DNA from: Lineus longissimus
Lineage: Eukaryota; Nemertea; Pilidiophora; Heteronemertea; Lineidae
Direction: 5' to 3'
Assembly: GCF_910592395.1 (NCBI RefSeq)
Contig: NC_088319.1
Location: 11,532,001 to 11,596,000 of the forward strand
DNA length: 64,000 bases
This document shows, in pieces, positions 1 through 14,500 of this stretch (position 1 is the stretch's first letter; the number at the start of each line of letters is the position of its first letter). The position numbers were made by a program, and so were the translations under genes. Below the pieces are notes generated by a model. The model was not told the origin of the DNA. It made no database searches and worked only from the letters and a program-made list of their open reading frames with translations.

Positions 1-1032
1 GATGCTGCACTCAAAAGGCCGGACTCCGGCGTGAATTTTCTGATGGGTTTTCAACGAGGACGCGTGCGAGAAATCTTTCCCGCATTCGTCACAATGAAAG
101 TTTTTCGTCGTCATGTGTGTTTGTCCATGATACAAAAGATGCTGGCGCTGCTTGAACCGTTTCCCGCAAAGATCACACGCGTATGGTTTCTCACCCGTAT
201 GAGTGCGCATGTGCATATTGAGAGCCGCCTGGTGGACAAATCTTTTGTCACAAACGAGACAGGAGTGCGGCTTCTCACCAGTATGCGACATCTCATGGTA
301 AACTAAATGCTGATGTTGTGCGAATGCTTTTCCACATTTCTTACAAGCGAATGGTCTTTCTCCTGTATGAACACGCTCGTGTAAAGTTAAGGCGGTTTTC
401 GCCGAGAAAAATTTGCCACAGGTGAGACATTCGAATTCGTCGGTCATATGAATAAGTTTGTGCGATTCCAAGTCTTCGAGGTCTTGGAAACTTTCCAGAC
501 AGTATCTGCATTCGAATTTTTTCAGAGGGTTCATTGTCAGAAAGACATGCGCTTGTTTCTCTTTGTCGATTTGTTTATTTTTCTTGACGTGGGGATGTTT
601 TGTCAACTGCCTCTGATCGGTTTCTTTCAATGTTTTGGGTGCTAGATGACTTTGCAGATGCACGCGTATCTCGGCTTCAGTCACGAACATCAACGAGCAG
701 TGCTGACACTGATAAATAACCGATTGTGCCTGTGGTGGTGCTTCATCCGAACTTGTACTTGTACCTGGGTTACCTGTCGGGGAAGTCAGAGCGACCTGCT
801 CCAATCCTTGCACTGAGGGCGTTGCACTTGCTGACATTTCATTCTGATGTTGAGCTTGGACATGGGACGCCTGGGATACAGAAACTGCTGTGTTCTGACC
901 AACGTCTGGACCTGGTACATTTGACCATTGGTTTCTGGTCATATCGGTCCTTGCCCGTAGATCAACTTCAGCCTGCGACATCCTGTTAGTTTGTAATATT
1001 ACACTTTTGGGTTCTTCAAGCTTTGGATGATT
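1..1032 (-). CDS. C2H2 zinc-finger protein, 3' part of gene truncated by window edge
   Basis: This is an open minus-strand exon of at least 344 codons that runs off the left edge. Its acceptor is TTCTATTCTTGCAG, just right of 1032. An in-frame ATG at 981-979 is a possible start; otherwise the exon continues from an upstream exon. The N-terminal ~115 residues are low-complexity (Q, S, T, P), followed by a divergent finger (YQCQHC...H...H), a basic linker, then fingers beginning FECRYC, FECLTC, FACKKC, HSCLVC, YACDLC, FHCDEC and a partial FECSI. That makes seven complete fingers plus one cut finger. Linkers TGERPF, TGEKPH and TGEKPY are the canonical TGEKP type, which indicates sequence-specific DNA binding in the nucleus. 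No KRAB, SCAN, BTB or ZAD domain is visible in this part. The gene is divergent from VEPH1, with about 1.5 kb between them. Orthology cannot be assigned from generic fingers. Confidence 0.9.
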
Positions 1033-2202
1033 CTGCAAGAATAGAAAGAATGGAAGATATGAGATGTTGATGAGAGAACTCTATAAACTATCATTCTCAA
1101 GACCAAAAACAGAAAGTTTTGATCATTGGTTTTGGCAACGAAGCAATACAGTAATTGAGGAGACCAGGGAAGGGAAGCGGAAGGTCAAGGTGTTTATTTT
1201 CTTGTACGTCGGTGGTAACATCATCACTCACTCGTCCACACATCGATTACCCACCACGTACATAATACACACAGGGTACATGATATCCATATTACTCTAA
1301 ACACTCCACTCAACAGTGCCTGGAAGTGACCATTGAATGGATCAGACCAGCCATTTTGAATGTGAATTTTATGGTCTATGGATGGTGTTTACTTTGGGAC
1401 ACTCACCGTTTTTGCAATATTTTGAGAAATTGACTGGCGATAAAGTACTCGTTATAAATCAAGATATCTGTATACATCATACAGATCAACCAAGCCTATT
1501 ATCTGGAAGTTTAGTTCAACATATCATGATGAAAATCGATGTTTTTGAAGGCAGATTGAGTGAAGACAGCTCAGATCTTTAGTACCGTCAATTGACGACA
1601 GATGGCGCAGGTCGAAACAAAATCGGCACTCCTCGTCTCAAAAGATAAACTCGGAACTCCTCAGTAATTTGTTGTCATTTGCGTAGGGGACATTATTCCA
1701 GAATTTTGCTAATTTTGTGAAAATTATCACAATTTTCTCGTAATTTCTGCGTTGATCACCAAAAACTGGTCGCCATGTATTTGTTAGCAGGCTAGTGAAT
1801 CATATCGGGCCGATTAATAGCCAGATTCGGACGCTAAATAACGCTTTCTTTTGCCAAATCGGTTTGGCAAGGAAGAGGATTTTTCATTTTTGAAGTCTGG
1901 ATTGATTGAGTGGTGAGACTGATGAATCTCTGACCTTTCGTTCGGTTTCTCACACTGGCTCTCACCGACAACTAGTCAAATCTTGCTAGCTCACTAAGTA
2001 AAGGTTGGTTCACAATGCATGTTGTGATGTCTTTGAGGTGTTATTTTGTAAATTGTATTGTAGAGTTCTAGCTGTCACATTGTGATTGTCGGTCTCCTCA
2101 CTGACCTCGGCCTAACTCGACTGCCAGTGCCATCAACATCTATTCCCCCAAGAGGAGAACGTCAAGTACAACAAGAAAACAACATCATTTACAATACCCC
2201 CC
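1033..2202. other. Intergenic region between divergent genes
   Basis: No coding exon was recognised here. The region should hold the 5' exons and promoter of the zinc-finger gene (leftward) and the 5' UTR exon or exons of VEPH1 (rightward). The first coding exon of VEPH1 begins at a splice acceptor, so an upstream noncoding exon must exist. No convincing TATA box or CpG-rich stretch stands out. Confidence 0.5.
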
Positions 2203-2339
2203 CCTCACTGTCGCCCAGGGAGTTACAGACAGAGCTTCCTCCCAGTAGAGGACGGGAATGGAATAGCTTGGACCCCAGCACCGCAGAAGTATCATCTCTC
2301 GAAGCATTCAAGGCTGCCCTCGGAAGAGCTGCCGCCTAG
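2203..2339 (+). mobile_element. C-terminal remnant of a non-LTR retrotransposon reverse transcriptase
   Basis: The frame ending at 2339 reads ...GREWNSLDPSTAEVSSLEAF then KAALGRAAA and stop. The pattern 'R-x-W-N-x-L-x-P-x-x-x-E-x-x-S-L-x-x-F-K' is typical of the extreme C-terminus of LINE polyproteins of the CR1/L2/Jockey type. No RT catalytic motif (FADD/YADD) or endonuclease precedes it, so this is a short 5'-truncated tail, probably dead on arrival. It lies just upstream of the first coding exon of VEPH1. Confidence 0.5.
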
Positions 2340-2524
2340 ATGCCATTGAGAAAATTTTATCCTGCCCCCTGGTTGGTAATCAGAGGATATTCCTCCAGGA
2401 TGTGTGCTAGCGTCTGTTCAGAGAAACCACATTCACAACTGGCATATTCACACAGGCCCAGGCCCACCATTCATAACAATTGACATACATATTGCAATTT
2501 ATTCTGCTCTTTTTCAGCTTGAAA

Positions 2525-5500
2525 ATGCACGAACAATTTGCTCAAGTTTTGAACCAACGAGATCTGTCGCGGGCAGGGGATCTCTTCACGGTGGAAGATA
2601 AGGATATCGTAGACGACTTGTCCGAAGTCATCCAGAAGATTGAAGAGATCTCAAGTACGAAGGACTTCCTGAACAGTGATAATGACCAGAGCGTCGTCGA
2701 GATTTGTATAACGAGGGTCACATCAGCAATAAGGTAACTTTTTATCATTGTCTTGAAATTAGATACGGTAAGGTAAGGTGGTACAATGATAGCCCTGGTG
2801 CCTAGATGTGTGCACTTCAAACCTGTTAAAGAGTACCAGCTGATTTTTACACTCCAGGGGGTCCTGGACTAAATGTACCATGTTACACTGTAGGGGCTAT
2901 TGTACTGGGCCAATTCATAATTGTACCATGTTACCTTACAGAAATTTCTTGCAGGGAGTCTTTTAATTTTTTTGGTGGACAGATAATCTGATGGTTTGGA
3001 GGTTCCTTTTATCGGAACGGTCGAAACTATTCAAAAGTGTCGCCATCTATACTATTGGAGTGAAACTATAATTATCCCCGAGTGTTTGGTGTGTTTAGAG
3101 AGGGTGCGACCATGTGCTGGTGAATTTGTATCGTATGGTGGGCATGACATGCACGTACATGATGTACAGTACACGTCACCCGCAACGAAAAGGTTAAAAC
3201 CGTCTCTCACTCACTGTCGGCAATGAGTATGATAGAAAATGTCTTGGCTAAACTTTAGAATTACCGATCGGATGTTCCTCCGCACTATATAAGTTGTGAA
3301 TCGGTTTAAAAGAGATGGTTGCGCGTAGCATGTTGCATGTTGACTTACTTATTCATTATTCGGTATTCATTCGCGCCTTGGACCTATACTTCCGATCGGG
3401 AATTCTAAAGTCGTTCCAATGTCTTAATGAGTACAAGCGCTTACCAGTAAGCTCCGGTAACATTGCCAATATGGTAAAGTAACATTGCCAATACGGTAAT
3501 TCACATTCCCAATCTAATTGGGAATGTCAATTCCCAATTCCCCTCTCCCCATCCCATCCATGCATGTGTGATATACAATGCATTGATTGAGAATCATCGT
3601 ATGGTACAATGATTCTCAATGCATTGTATGCAATCGTACAGCCTACAGGTATAATGCAAGTTGACAGATTAAAAAATATCATTGCATTGGCATTCAGGTA
3701 TACCATATGGCGTATGGCTTTTATTACCAGTAGGCTCTCAAGAGATCCTGCAGTGAATGACTGTATTGTGAAGTTGTTTGAATTTTTCAGATTTTCATTT
3801 CAGCTTTTTTTAATCTTCTTTCTTGACACATCTTGTAGCCAGCAGGTGTTCAGAGTTGCTTTGTTCCGCAACACTACATTCAAGCTGGCTGCGTTGACCA
3901 TGTCTATGACAAAGTATGGGATGACTGCATTCATTATGTCTGTATGTTGATAGGGAAGAATGTCGCCCCTGATGCTAATCTGCCAATGTAGTTCAACATA
4001 TAACCCACTTCAAACAGCCTGCATGACATGCATGATGGGTAGATTTGCTAGTATGGCGACAAAATCTGGTTGCAAGAACATGTTACTGAACATTATGTTG
4101 TACATAGAATGTATACAGCAATGTGTTCATGTGAAGTCAAAAAGATTTTTGCGGTGGAAGTTTACAAGATTTATGTTACTGGTATTACTGGGGGCGTAGC
4201 TGGCATGTAAGTTTTAAGGTGGTACACTTATTATAGCCCAGAACAACATCAGCGTCCATTGATGTGTGCTACCCGCTATAATTGTACTGGGGCTGAAATT
4301 GTACCACTTTACCTTACAGTACATGTACAATGTAGCATGTTGATCGGGGTTTATGTAAAACACACCTCCTAATACAGTGTAGAACCCATTAGCTTGACAC
4401 CTGCACGTCTCCAAAGAAAAAATGGTGATAAAGACGGATGATAGTGTGAATGAGATGCTTCAATCAATATTTCATCTTGCATACTATTTACTTTGGCTGC
4501 CACTTGGGGGTCTTGCTGGTCTATTCAATTCAAATGCGGTATGAAAGGGTAATATAAAAATTGGGGAATGATATGAGACCATTTGTGAAAGTGAATGCGT
4601 GTCTTTTTCTATGACGTGAACTGAAAATTGTATAGTGATGGGGTCGTGGGTGATAATATAGTAGAACCTTTCCATCAAGGCCACCCAACAGACTGACAAA
4701 TGCTGTCCTTAAAATAGAGACGTGCCCTGATTAGAGACGTCAAAATGAATGGAAACAACCAATTTCAGACTTAAATTAGTGTCCTTACTAGAGAGGGTGT
4801 CCTTAGTGGAGAGGTGTCTGGTAAGGGAGGTTGATATAAAAATTCACCGAAAAACGTAAATGTCAATGAGGTATCACAGGTGTCTTACATATTACAACAG
4901 GGCGTTGGATGTTATAGAATCCCCACATAACACACATTTGCTATGTTACCAGGAAGAATCTAGAAGAACCCATTTCCTGGATCCTGTTTTAAGCAGTGCT
5001 AATTAATCATGTGAAGTCAGCTCATCACGAACTTGTAAAAATCATTGACGAAATTATACATACACTTTCTCATCACTATTGATGTTCCTTCAACAAACTG
5101 GGCATGCTTTCACACCTGTCAGATGTAGATTTAAGTACAAAGGGTGAGCGTTGACCATCTGTACCTTAATTTTGACTAGAACTTGAAACCCTAAAGCTGT
5201 TGGAACTTCTTTAAAAAACGAAGTGAATGCCCTTAACATGGGAGGCTGTTCTCTAGAAAACAAAGAACAGACTCCCACCATTGAAATTGGCATTCACTTG
5301 GTTTAAAAGATTTCGTTCGGTTTCATGTTCAAAATGGAGTTGCTTGGAGTTACACTAGCTCTTGTGTAGTTCTCCCGATACATTGAGCAACAGATGTTAT
5401 GTGTCACCTGGTCAGGTTATGTGATGGGCGTTTAATACCTACATACTGTAATAGTCTCAGAGAGTTTGTGTTGATAAATGAGGACTTGGGTCGAGAGGAG

Positions 5501-8500
5501 TGGTGTGGTAGTCGTGAGAGCTAGGGGTGGCGATATGGTGGTTGTCAGAATTTAAGGGTTGAAAGTCAAAATCTCTTTTTGCATGTCATTTTACCATGCA
5601 AGCCTTCATTCCTTGGCATCCTTGCCTATATGCATGCACATGTACTACAATACAAAATTTGCTTCACTAATTGCTCCATGCATTACAAAATGTACCCAAG
5701 ACATCGCAACATGTTGAAAACATCCGATGTGGAAAAAAGCTGCACATTTCATAAATATCTCTTCGATCATTTCGGATGGGACATTCTCGGAGATTTAGTC
5801 GTTTTTAATTGGCATATTGCTCCTTTGCTAATTAGTGCAAGTCTTTGCTTTATGTTGTTCAATTTTCATTAGGCAGTGAAGCTTGATACATTTGCTTCAG
5901 TTCGGTGAATCTGTTGTGGTCCATAACCGGTACCGGTGAATCTGTTGTGGCCCATAACCGGTACCGGTGAAACTGTTGTGGCCCATAACCGGTACCAGTG
6001 AAACTGTTGTGGCCCATAACCGGTACCAGTGAAACTGTTGTGGCCCATAACTGGTACCAGTGAAACTGTTGTGGCCCATAACCAGTACCGGTGAATCTGT
6101 TGTGGCCCATAACCGGTATTAGTGAATCTGCTGTGGCCCATAACCGGTATGATAATATGAAGCAACCACCATGATTTTTGTTCGAACCATTGGGACGTTG
6201 GGATTGCAGACAAGTCGATTTTTTTTTCAGTACATGGTATTGGTATCACAAAGTCACCAGGGATCCAACTGATACTGATATTCCCATGATCAACCCATAT
6301 TGGCACTAGCACTATGTATAGCACTACAAGTAGCTGTCTATGTGCTTCCAACTAAATCAGTTGCAATTTAACCCGCTGCCCTGCCCCCCATTCAGGGATC
6401 TGACAGCCAATTAGTTAGGCAACGCTGTCATCAGATTTTCGCTAATATCCTGACACATTCTGTTGAATTAATGCAGTTGCTTCCATTCCAGTGACTATGA
6501 ACATTTATCATTTCCTACAGCGTTCAGTACTGTTAATCCAGTGAGGCCAGTTGACTGTGCTATTTATTTTGTATGTGAGGCAGGCCAACATGGATGTTTC
6601 TTCATCTATCGTCTCTTCTGTGGCCTCTCATGTACCATGGAGGTTTATGGCATGTTTCTCTTGTTAAAGGGGGATTATAGGCAGAAGCAGGGAGTTAAAT
6701 TAGCCATGTTTGGGTGACTAAAATGCAGAGTAAAGGCACTGGGTCATTTGAGATGAGCGAGACGTAATGTGAAATGAGCGAGACCCCTATTGGCAATCTT
6801 GCCTACCTAGCTGCTGCCTATAGCCAGTATAGGAGCCCTTTAATGCTATTGGATGAAATGCTGACACATATGCAATCTATTGGAATGAGGTCCGTGTAGC
6901 TATGTCACAAAATTGTGTAGGTGGGACAAATAAGATTATCTTGTCTTCTGACGATGTACTGTAGGCTGTATGAAGAAAAATAGATGTCGGATTGCTTCTT
7001 TTTGATGATATTGATAGTAGTTTCAAAGACACGCTGTAAGGTCTACTATAAATGTGCAGTATGTTGGGGGTGTCGGGATGAAATCGACACTGACCAGAGT
7101 CATCAGGTCAGTAAACTCAATTGACACCTTAACTATAGTGGCATAAAAAAATGTCATCCTGCCTTTGAGGAGAGACACTCCCACCGACATATCTTTTGCA
7201 CACAAAATCACCAAAATATATTCCAGAATACCCTACTTATCACTAATCAAACAAGTTTCAACGGAGACAGTAAAACGAACTTTAAAATCATACAAAAGGA
7301 ATTTGTACTCCCTTCTTCAAACCAAGGATGAGATTTGTTTCTCCAGTTCCCCCGCTAGCAGAAACCCTGTGCTAAAGGTACACACGACTCCAATTTATTA
7401 CAAAAATTTGGTCAGAAGTAGATCTCCTAACGGCTCTTACATCTCTGAGTTGTCTGATCCAAGATTAGCTCGGAGGAAATTAAATTATGAGACAGGAGTA
7501 GCCGCTCTTACTGACAAGTGGCATGGTCTCGTGCCGTAATGTTGCCAAGGTGTTGGTCTCGTATTCTCAACCTAAGAAAAAGGTTCAACTGAGACAGTAA
7601 AATGAACTTAACTGTGGAAGCAAACGTAAAGGGGGTATACTCCCGTCTTCCAACCTGGGGGAAGATTTGTACCCCGCCAGCGAAAAGTACACGCGACTCG
7701 CATTTATTGAAAAAATCTGTTCAGAAGTAGATCTCCTATAACGGCTCTCATACCTCTGTTGTCTGACCCAAGATGAGCTCAGAGGAAATAAGATTACATG
7801 CATAAGACAGAGTAGCAACTCTTGCTGACAAGTGGGCATGGGATTCCTCTCTTCTGTCCTGGTGGTCCTCCTCTTCAGAGATCATACAACACTCATCCTG
7901 CCGTGGACATGATGGAGGTGGAATTACTCTCTGGAAAATACTCCTCTGAGTGTAGAAGAAAAGAAATCGAGCAACACGAAGATCGAGATGTAATAAATCA
8001 AGAAAATCCAAATAGTTATTAAACGACTTTCTCTGGATATGATAAATGTTCATCATAATCTGCAGTGGCCATGCTGCATAACTCAACAAGATAAGAAAAC
8101 AACAAGTTTTATGGGAATTTTGGCCAAATGGCTTGCCAAAATAGTTGTACCGGATAATGGAAACTATTAATTTCTACCATTCGTGAATTTCTTTACGTTT
8201 TGAAATAAATTAAAAAATTCAGTGCGCAGCTGATTTTTGTGAAATTCCACGAAAAGAAAATGCTCGTAAAATTTCGGTGGTTTACAATAACATGAAGCTG
8301 TTTGAGCTTCAGACGAGAGGATTCTGTAGAATAGGCTAGAAATACCGGAGTGCAGATATAAATAATCCGCCAACCAAGCAATACCATAGGACTGCCCACT
8401 GCATGAAGCCTGTAGATAAACAATCTGGCCAAATGCTGACAGCATGCAGGATCAACTCTGCGGAACCAAGGTGGAATTGCGGAGGACAACTGATACATAT

Positions 8501-11500
8501 AACCAGAATCTTTGGATTGGATTTGAAGCTGGCATTTATTGCTTTTGATTGAACAGAGCAGTTGTAGTGGCTATGTTCAGCTGAGCTGATCAAAGAATTC
8601 GATGAAGTTCCTGTGAATAGGCTTTGGTCAATGCGTGACCCGAGAGCTCTATCCCAATGCCATCTTTCGAAACATGGGGTGGATTTGATGTTGAAACAAC
8701 GCGTTCTTTAGTGACCAGACTCTTTTTATTGAAAGATTCTGATACATGTAAGACGAACCGGGCTGACTCTCCCAGAAAAGAATGCAAAGAAAAAGTATCG
8801 ATCCTAGATGTATGGATTAACATCAGGGAAGGCACACTTCAGAAACGGATTTGATTAATGATTTGCGTTGGTTTGATTGCGTTCATTTGTTCGAGATGTT
8901 TGTTTTCGATCAATGACAAATAGACTGCAATGGATTGATTTTTGCTGCGATGTTCAATGTTGCCATATGGCTTTCCGTACGGGTGACAGACTGAACATCG
9001 TACAACTCATGTTGGTCCCTTGAAGAACGCAAGTGTAGTTTGAGATTGATGTCGAAGCTGGTAAACAACATAAATCTTGTTTAGGGACATCACAGTACAC
9101 CATGCTGATGATGTCGGCAAAAAGGTGTAATTTGTGGATTTCGTCACGCTGACATCATGGATGACGTCGCTATATTGCATTTTACCATGCCAACAAAGTG
9201 TGGGTCAACCCTTATCAAGAACTTATTACTTCAAAGTGAGGAATAACTAAGTTTTTGATTTGATATAATGTTTGAAAACACATTGGTTTCACGTAAGTTT
9301 AAATACAAAGTAATGTAGGATGATTGCAAACCACCAATAAGTCTCCTACACTCTGGTATGGCTGCCTCTTCAGATCACTCATAGCTGAATCCTCTGCTAA
9401 TTAGAGTCATTTGTCCCACACTTGACAGACAGCTTAATATCAAGACTGGGATGGCTGTGATGAATATTCAATTATTTTAATGGGATTCCAGTTTACAAAT
9501 CTACATGTTTGACACGTTGGATACAGAAGTGTCCTATTTTCCCATCAATTTATACCCAGCCACATTTGATTATCAATCATGTCACGGGAAAGAATGGGGA
9601 ACAACATCACCACTACAGGGGCTCCCCGGCCTGAGCCAGAACATTTGACTTCAGCAACATGTTTCTTGCGATGTGATAGCCTCAAGCAAAATATTGTGGA
9701 ATCTGTCCTATTGATCTCTGATACCTGGAAGTCACTACAGCATCTGAGGAGCCTGAAGCAAATATTTAAATGGAGGCTATAGAGGCAGGAGCCTGGGGAA
9801 TGTGTTGGGTCTGGTTCCCCGGAAAAGGCCACATTTTGGAGAAGTTGATGTGTGAAATTTTAATGACACAAGAAAGTAATATCCCGAAAATTTCTCTTCA
9901 CTTTTAGAGCTCATATATGTTTCAGGAAAAAATTGTTTTCTCCTTCAGAGCATTATCTGATCTCAAAATGTGAATCCTTTTCCATTTTAACCAATCTAAT
10001 GTTTATATCTTGCAGGGAAACTGAGTCAATATCAAAACATGTATCTGCATTGGTGAATCTCCTGGAGTCGTGTCTGGATCAGAATCTGACTCCGTCAACG
10101 CGAGACGAGGACCCACCGCATGCCAAGATCGCCTCGGATATTCTGCGATGTCTTTTCTTGGTAAATTTTGCAACATTATTGAAGTTTTGATCACGGTAAC
10201 AGTGAAATTTCCTGTTACCTTTGAGTCTGTTGCCTTGTTGTAGTGTAACAGCTTGTGCACTTCAGTGACCGAATGGCCTATGCTCTGAGGGTGTGGAAGC
10301 ACCTGGGAAGTTTAATCATGCCAGACGAACTGAAGGAGTTATTTTATCTTACAGAATTATCATGCGCGGGCGGAGATCATGAAGGTGGCACTACCAGTCG
10401 CTGTGAAGTTCCTACCAAAAGACAACAAGGAGATATGCCGCAGTTTGACCAGCTATCTGTCGCTGGTCGTCATTGACAACGCGTCACTCCTTGCCGAACA
10501 GATCCCGCGTATTCTAGACAGTATTATTCTGGGTAAGTTTCATTTTCAAATGTTATTTTCATCACTTTGAATAGTTTAATGCGGGTGCACCAGGTCAGTC
10601 CAATGGACCCAAGCCATTTGGTCTGTTTGATGATCTGTTGATTTTTGCTCCCCTGTGTTCAAAATTCCACCACACATAGAGGCTATAATTGTACCAGGGG
10701 GGCGGGGAGGGGGGGGGCTTTAGGCGTACCACCTTAGTACCTTGAGTAAATTCATATACTCCAGTCGATATACTCTAGAGAAAACAAAATGGCATCTGTA
10801 TTGGGTTGCTTCGTTCTTTTTATGATTTGGGAGTTGTTCAGTTTCCATCGATAATTCCCCGCACAAGTCAGTGAGGAGAAGCAAAAATGTCAAATTTGTT
10901 GTACCACCTTAGTACCTTGAGTAAATTCATATGCGCTTCTCTAGAGTATATTGACTGGAGCAGCTCCAGTCAATATACTCTAGAGAAAACAAAATGGCAT
11001 CGGTATTGGGTTGCTTCGTTCTTTTTATGATTTCGGAGTTGTTTAGTTTCCATCAATAATTCCCCGCACAAGTCAGTGAGGCGAAGCAAAAAATGTCAAA
11101 TTGGCATTTGCTCTCGTAATACGCCCAAGGGTCGTAAATCATCTCGTTATCGGATTGATCCGTTCCTATTGTGCTCATTGGTAGACATGGTTAGAGGTAA
11201 TATTGGCATGTTTAGCCAGATTAAGTGTTATCCAGACATTGCCTTTGGGAGGCCGACCACCCACACAAATGTTACCGATTGATTGTGTAAGCTGAAGATG
11301 CTGTGTCGCTGTCTGCTCTGTTACACATGACAGGGTCTTTAGCATATTCTTCACCATTTCAAAGTTCATTTGGCTGACTTCAATCAATGACAAATTGTGA
11401 TCAAGCCTAGTTTACCTCAGTTATGATATTATTCACAGTTGGTAAAGGTATATCCATGGTCAACCAATTTTTTACGAATTTTTAAATGATCTCAATCAGC

Positions 11501-14500
11501 AAAACTAAAATTGTGATAAAAGAAAGAAATTTCGTAATACCTAAAATCAAAATTGTGAACATTTCATTTGTTTTCAAAATGTTGGTAAATTGTAAAAATT
11601 AAAAGGCAGGAAAACTTTGCAGTTCACAATATTATCAGAATGATCGTCCCCCCCACAACATTCTTGGTACAATGTTCTACATGTACGTGTACATGTACTT
11701 TAGTCTTAGTCTATCTCTACCGAAGACTTTGAAATCCTCTTTTCATCATTTGACCTTTTATAACACTTGTAAATGTCAGCATCTCAGTGTCATGTTTATA
11801 TTGTACATGTATGCCACATCAGGTGGTTTCCAATTAGATAAAACCGTTTGGGATTTGGATCTGTGATGACAAAGGATATCAGGTTTATTACAGCGTTTTC
11901 ATAATTACCGGTAGCTTAATTGGTTGTGAGCTGCATAAAGTACAGTTGAACCTCCCTTTTTGGACACCTCTCTATTAAGGACACCCTCTCTACAGAACCA
12001 GTTTGATACATGGTCCACTTTGAACCCGGACTAGTCTGCATGTGTACTGATTGGTTTCTATAAACACAAAGAAATCGACCACATTAGACCACATTCAGAT
12101 TCAATCGGATCTCATCGGGTCTCTTTTTTGTTGCGGAAAAGACTCCATAATTCGTCATTTGTTTCTCCTCTGGAAGTGACGAGAATATATTTCAGTGCTT
12201 CTGCCTGATCCACAGGTAACAAGAATATATATCAGTGTCTGTTTCTTTCTACAGGTAACCCGGGTTTGGTGCGAGTCTTGCCACAGATCTATGAAGAGAA
12301 TAAAGATCTGATAAAGAAGAAAATTCCTGAACTAATGAACGTGATGCCGTCATGTGAGTCTGCTGAGTTGGCCAATCTCCTCCAGTTGTTTGTAACCATA
12401 GCGAAGTCTAATCCCGAGGTAAATAAGAATGTTTGCTTTGTTTGGCGGTTATTTTTTTAGTGCCTCCAGTGGTGATGACACTTCATGAAGTGGTACATGA
12501 TGAAATTAATTATGCCCCGCTCAACTTTGTTGGGCCGGTACTCTATGACGCCCAATGACTCAAGAACTGCTCGTCTGGTGTACTTTGTAATTTTTGTGGC
12601 ATGAAGGCCAAGTGTCAAAGATTCCCTATTGATTTTAGGCGGAGCCCAAATCAAAGATGGCCACCTGGATGCCATCTTGGTTTTTCGCATTCCGCCGCAT
12701 AACTTGAGAACCGACTGAGTGACAGACCTGAAACTTCTGTGATGTGATGACCTAGTGTAGGGGAGGTTCCCTGTGACCAGGTGATTTTTTGCCCGACCCA
12801 AAATCCAACATGGCCACCCTGTCTTCCATATTTTTTCAGCTAATAAAATCTCTATGAAATCCAAAAATTAGTCTGTGTCTTTATTATTTCAGCTAATTGA
12901 GCCTCACATCCCCAGCCTCCTTGAGAACACGTCGACGACGTCGGCAACACAGCTTGTTCAGATCCTCACGATACTCGCCGAAAAGGACGTCAACAGCTTC
13001 ATTCTCCACACGACGAAACTGAAAGAAATCGGTGACAGCTATCCATCAACACTGCCACCTATTGTCAAAATACTTGGAACACTTGGCGAGTGTGACAAGG
13101 TGGGTTAACATGCCCTTTAGGCTCTCTGGCTACCCCTTTAGGAAATGATATGGAACAAACTGATAACACATTCTCACTGACAACAATTCCTTCCCATTGT
13201 GTTTGCTGTAATACAGAGTCTTTGTTTGGTATCTATTTCAGGATTTAGCAAAAGAAGTGCTAGAGTATATGGTTTCAAAACTTGGAAATGACGACGTTTG
13301 CAGCATTCAGCCCATCTTGGAACAGATTCAACTGATCTCGACAGCGCACCCTGGTCTACTAGCGCCACATATTGACACAATCTGTCAACACGAGGAGGTG
13401 TCTAGTAGCGCGGCCCTGATTATACTCGAGTTGAAACAAATGGAAGCTGTCAATAGGTAACCGCAGAGCTGAAATTAAACAAAATAAAATGAAAAAAAAC
13501 AAGGAGAAGGCCATGTTTTTGATAAAATTGGAAAAAATACTTGTTTTGCAGATCAAAAGTATGGCAATTAGGCAAGGGAACCAAAGAAAAGGACATTGAG
13601 AATGTTGTACATTATAAAAGCACTACGTAAGAACTGACCTTTATTTTAAATACCTACTTGTGCTTTTTTCATTTCAGCGGTCAAACAGATGAAAAGGAAA
13701 TGATCTCAACTGCCAGTCAGACGGAGGGTGAACTCAAAATATCAGAATTGCATAAGTCGACAGAAAAGTCCCAGGACTCCAAGGGGTCCACCGTGAATCT
13801 CAGCAACGATACGAAACAAGATAGTGTCCCGCTGGCAACACCAGAGACATCTGGGACAGAGTCGCCAACAAAAGAGTAAGATCACTTTAATAGTTCAGTA
13901 GAACCTCTCTGTAAAGGACACCCTTTGGACTGTAAATAGTTGTCCTTAAAGGGGAGGTGCCTAAATTACAAAATTAAAAAAATGAACACTACACGCAATT
14001 TTGTTTTGGTTGAAAATATTGAAGGAAATTTCGTAATCCACCAAAATAGATTATAGTGAATAAAACACAAGCAACGATCTACGTATTCTCGACGTTTCGT
14101 GTATTTGACACTTTTTCAAAGAGATACAGAATCAAAAGATCAACCAGGTTTTATATAAAATTTAACAGAGATTCTGGTTTGCGCTATGCTATGTAATCCA
14201 CCAAAATAGAAATTAAAATATTTTTTCAGAAAGTTTTGTGAATGGCATAAGGTGCAAATTTTTCCAGTTTACTGTTTGTTGTTCCAGAATAAGCATTCAT
14301 GTTTGTTGACTGAATTTGCTCAACTATCGCAAATCTTTTTTCCAGTGTTGGTACCTCAGCAGAGCCATCGACTCCCGTATCGACTGGCAGTGGCGCCAAT
14401 ACTGTGCAGAATAATAACTATACAGAACCAAAACGAGACACTGGTCAGCATTTCTGTGATAAACACTTGGGCAAGATAAAGGCCTACATCACCGATGTTT

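Noticed and set aside
5859-6351. Three overlapping minus-strand open frames with repeated GHN(S/R)[10 protein letters not shown]-like peptides
   Set aside because: The 31-bp minisatellite lacks stop codons, so every frame on that strand is open. This is not evidence of a repeat protein.
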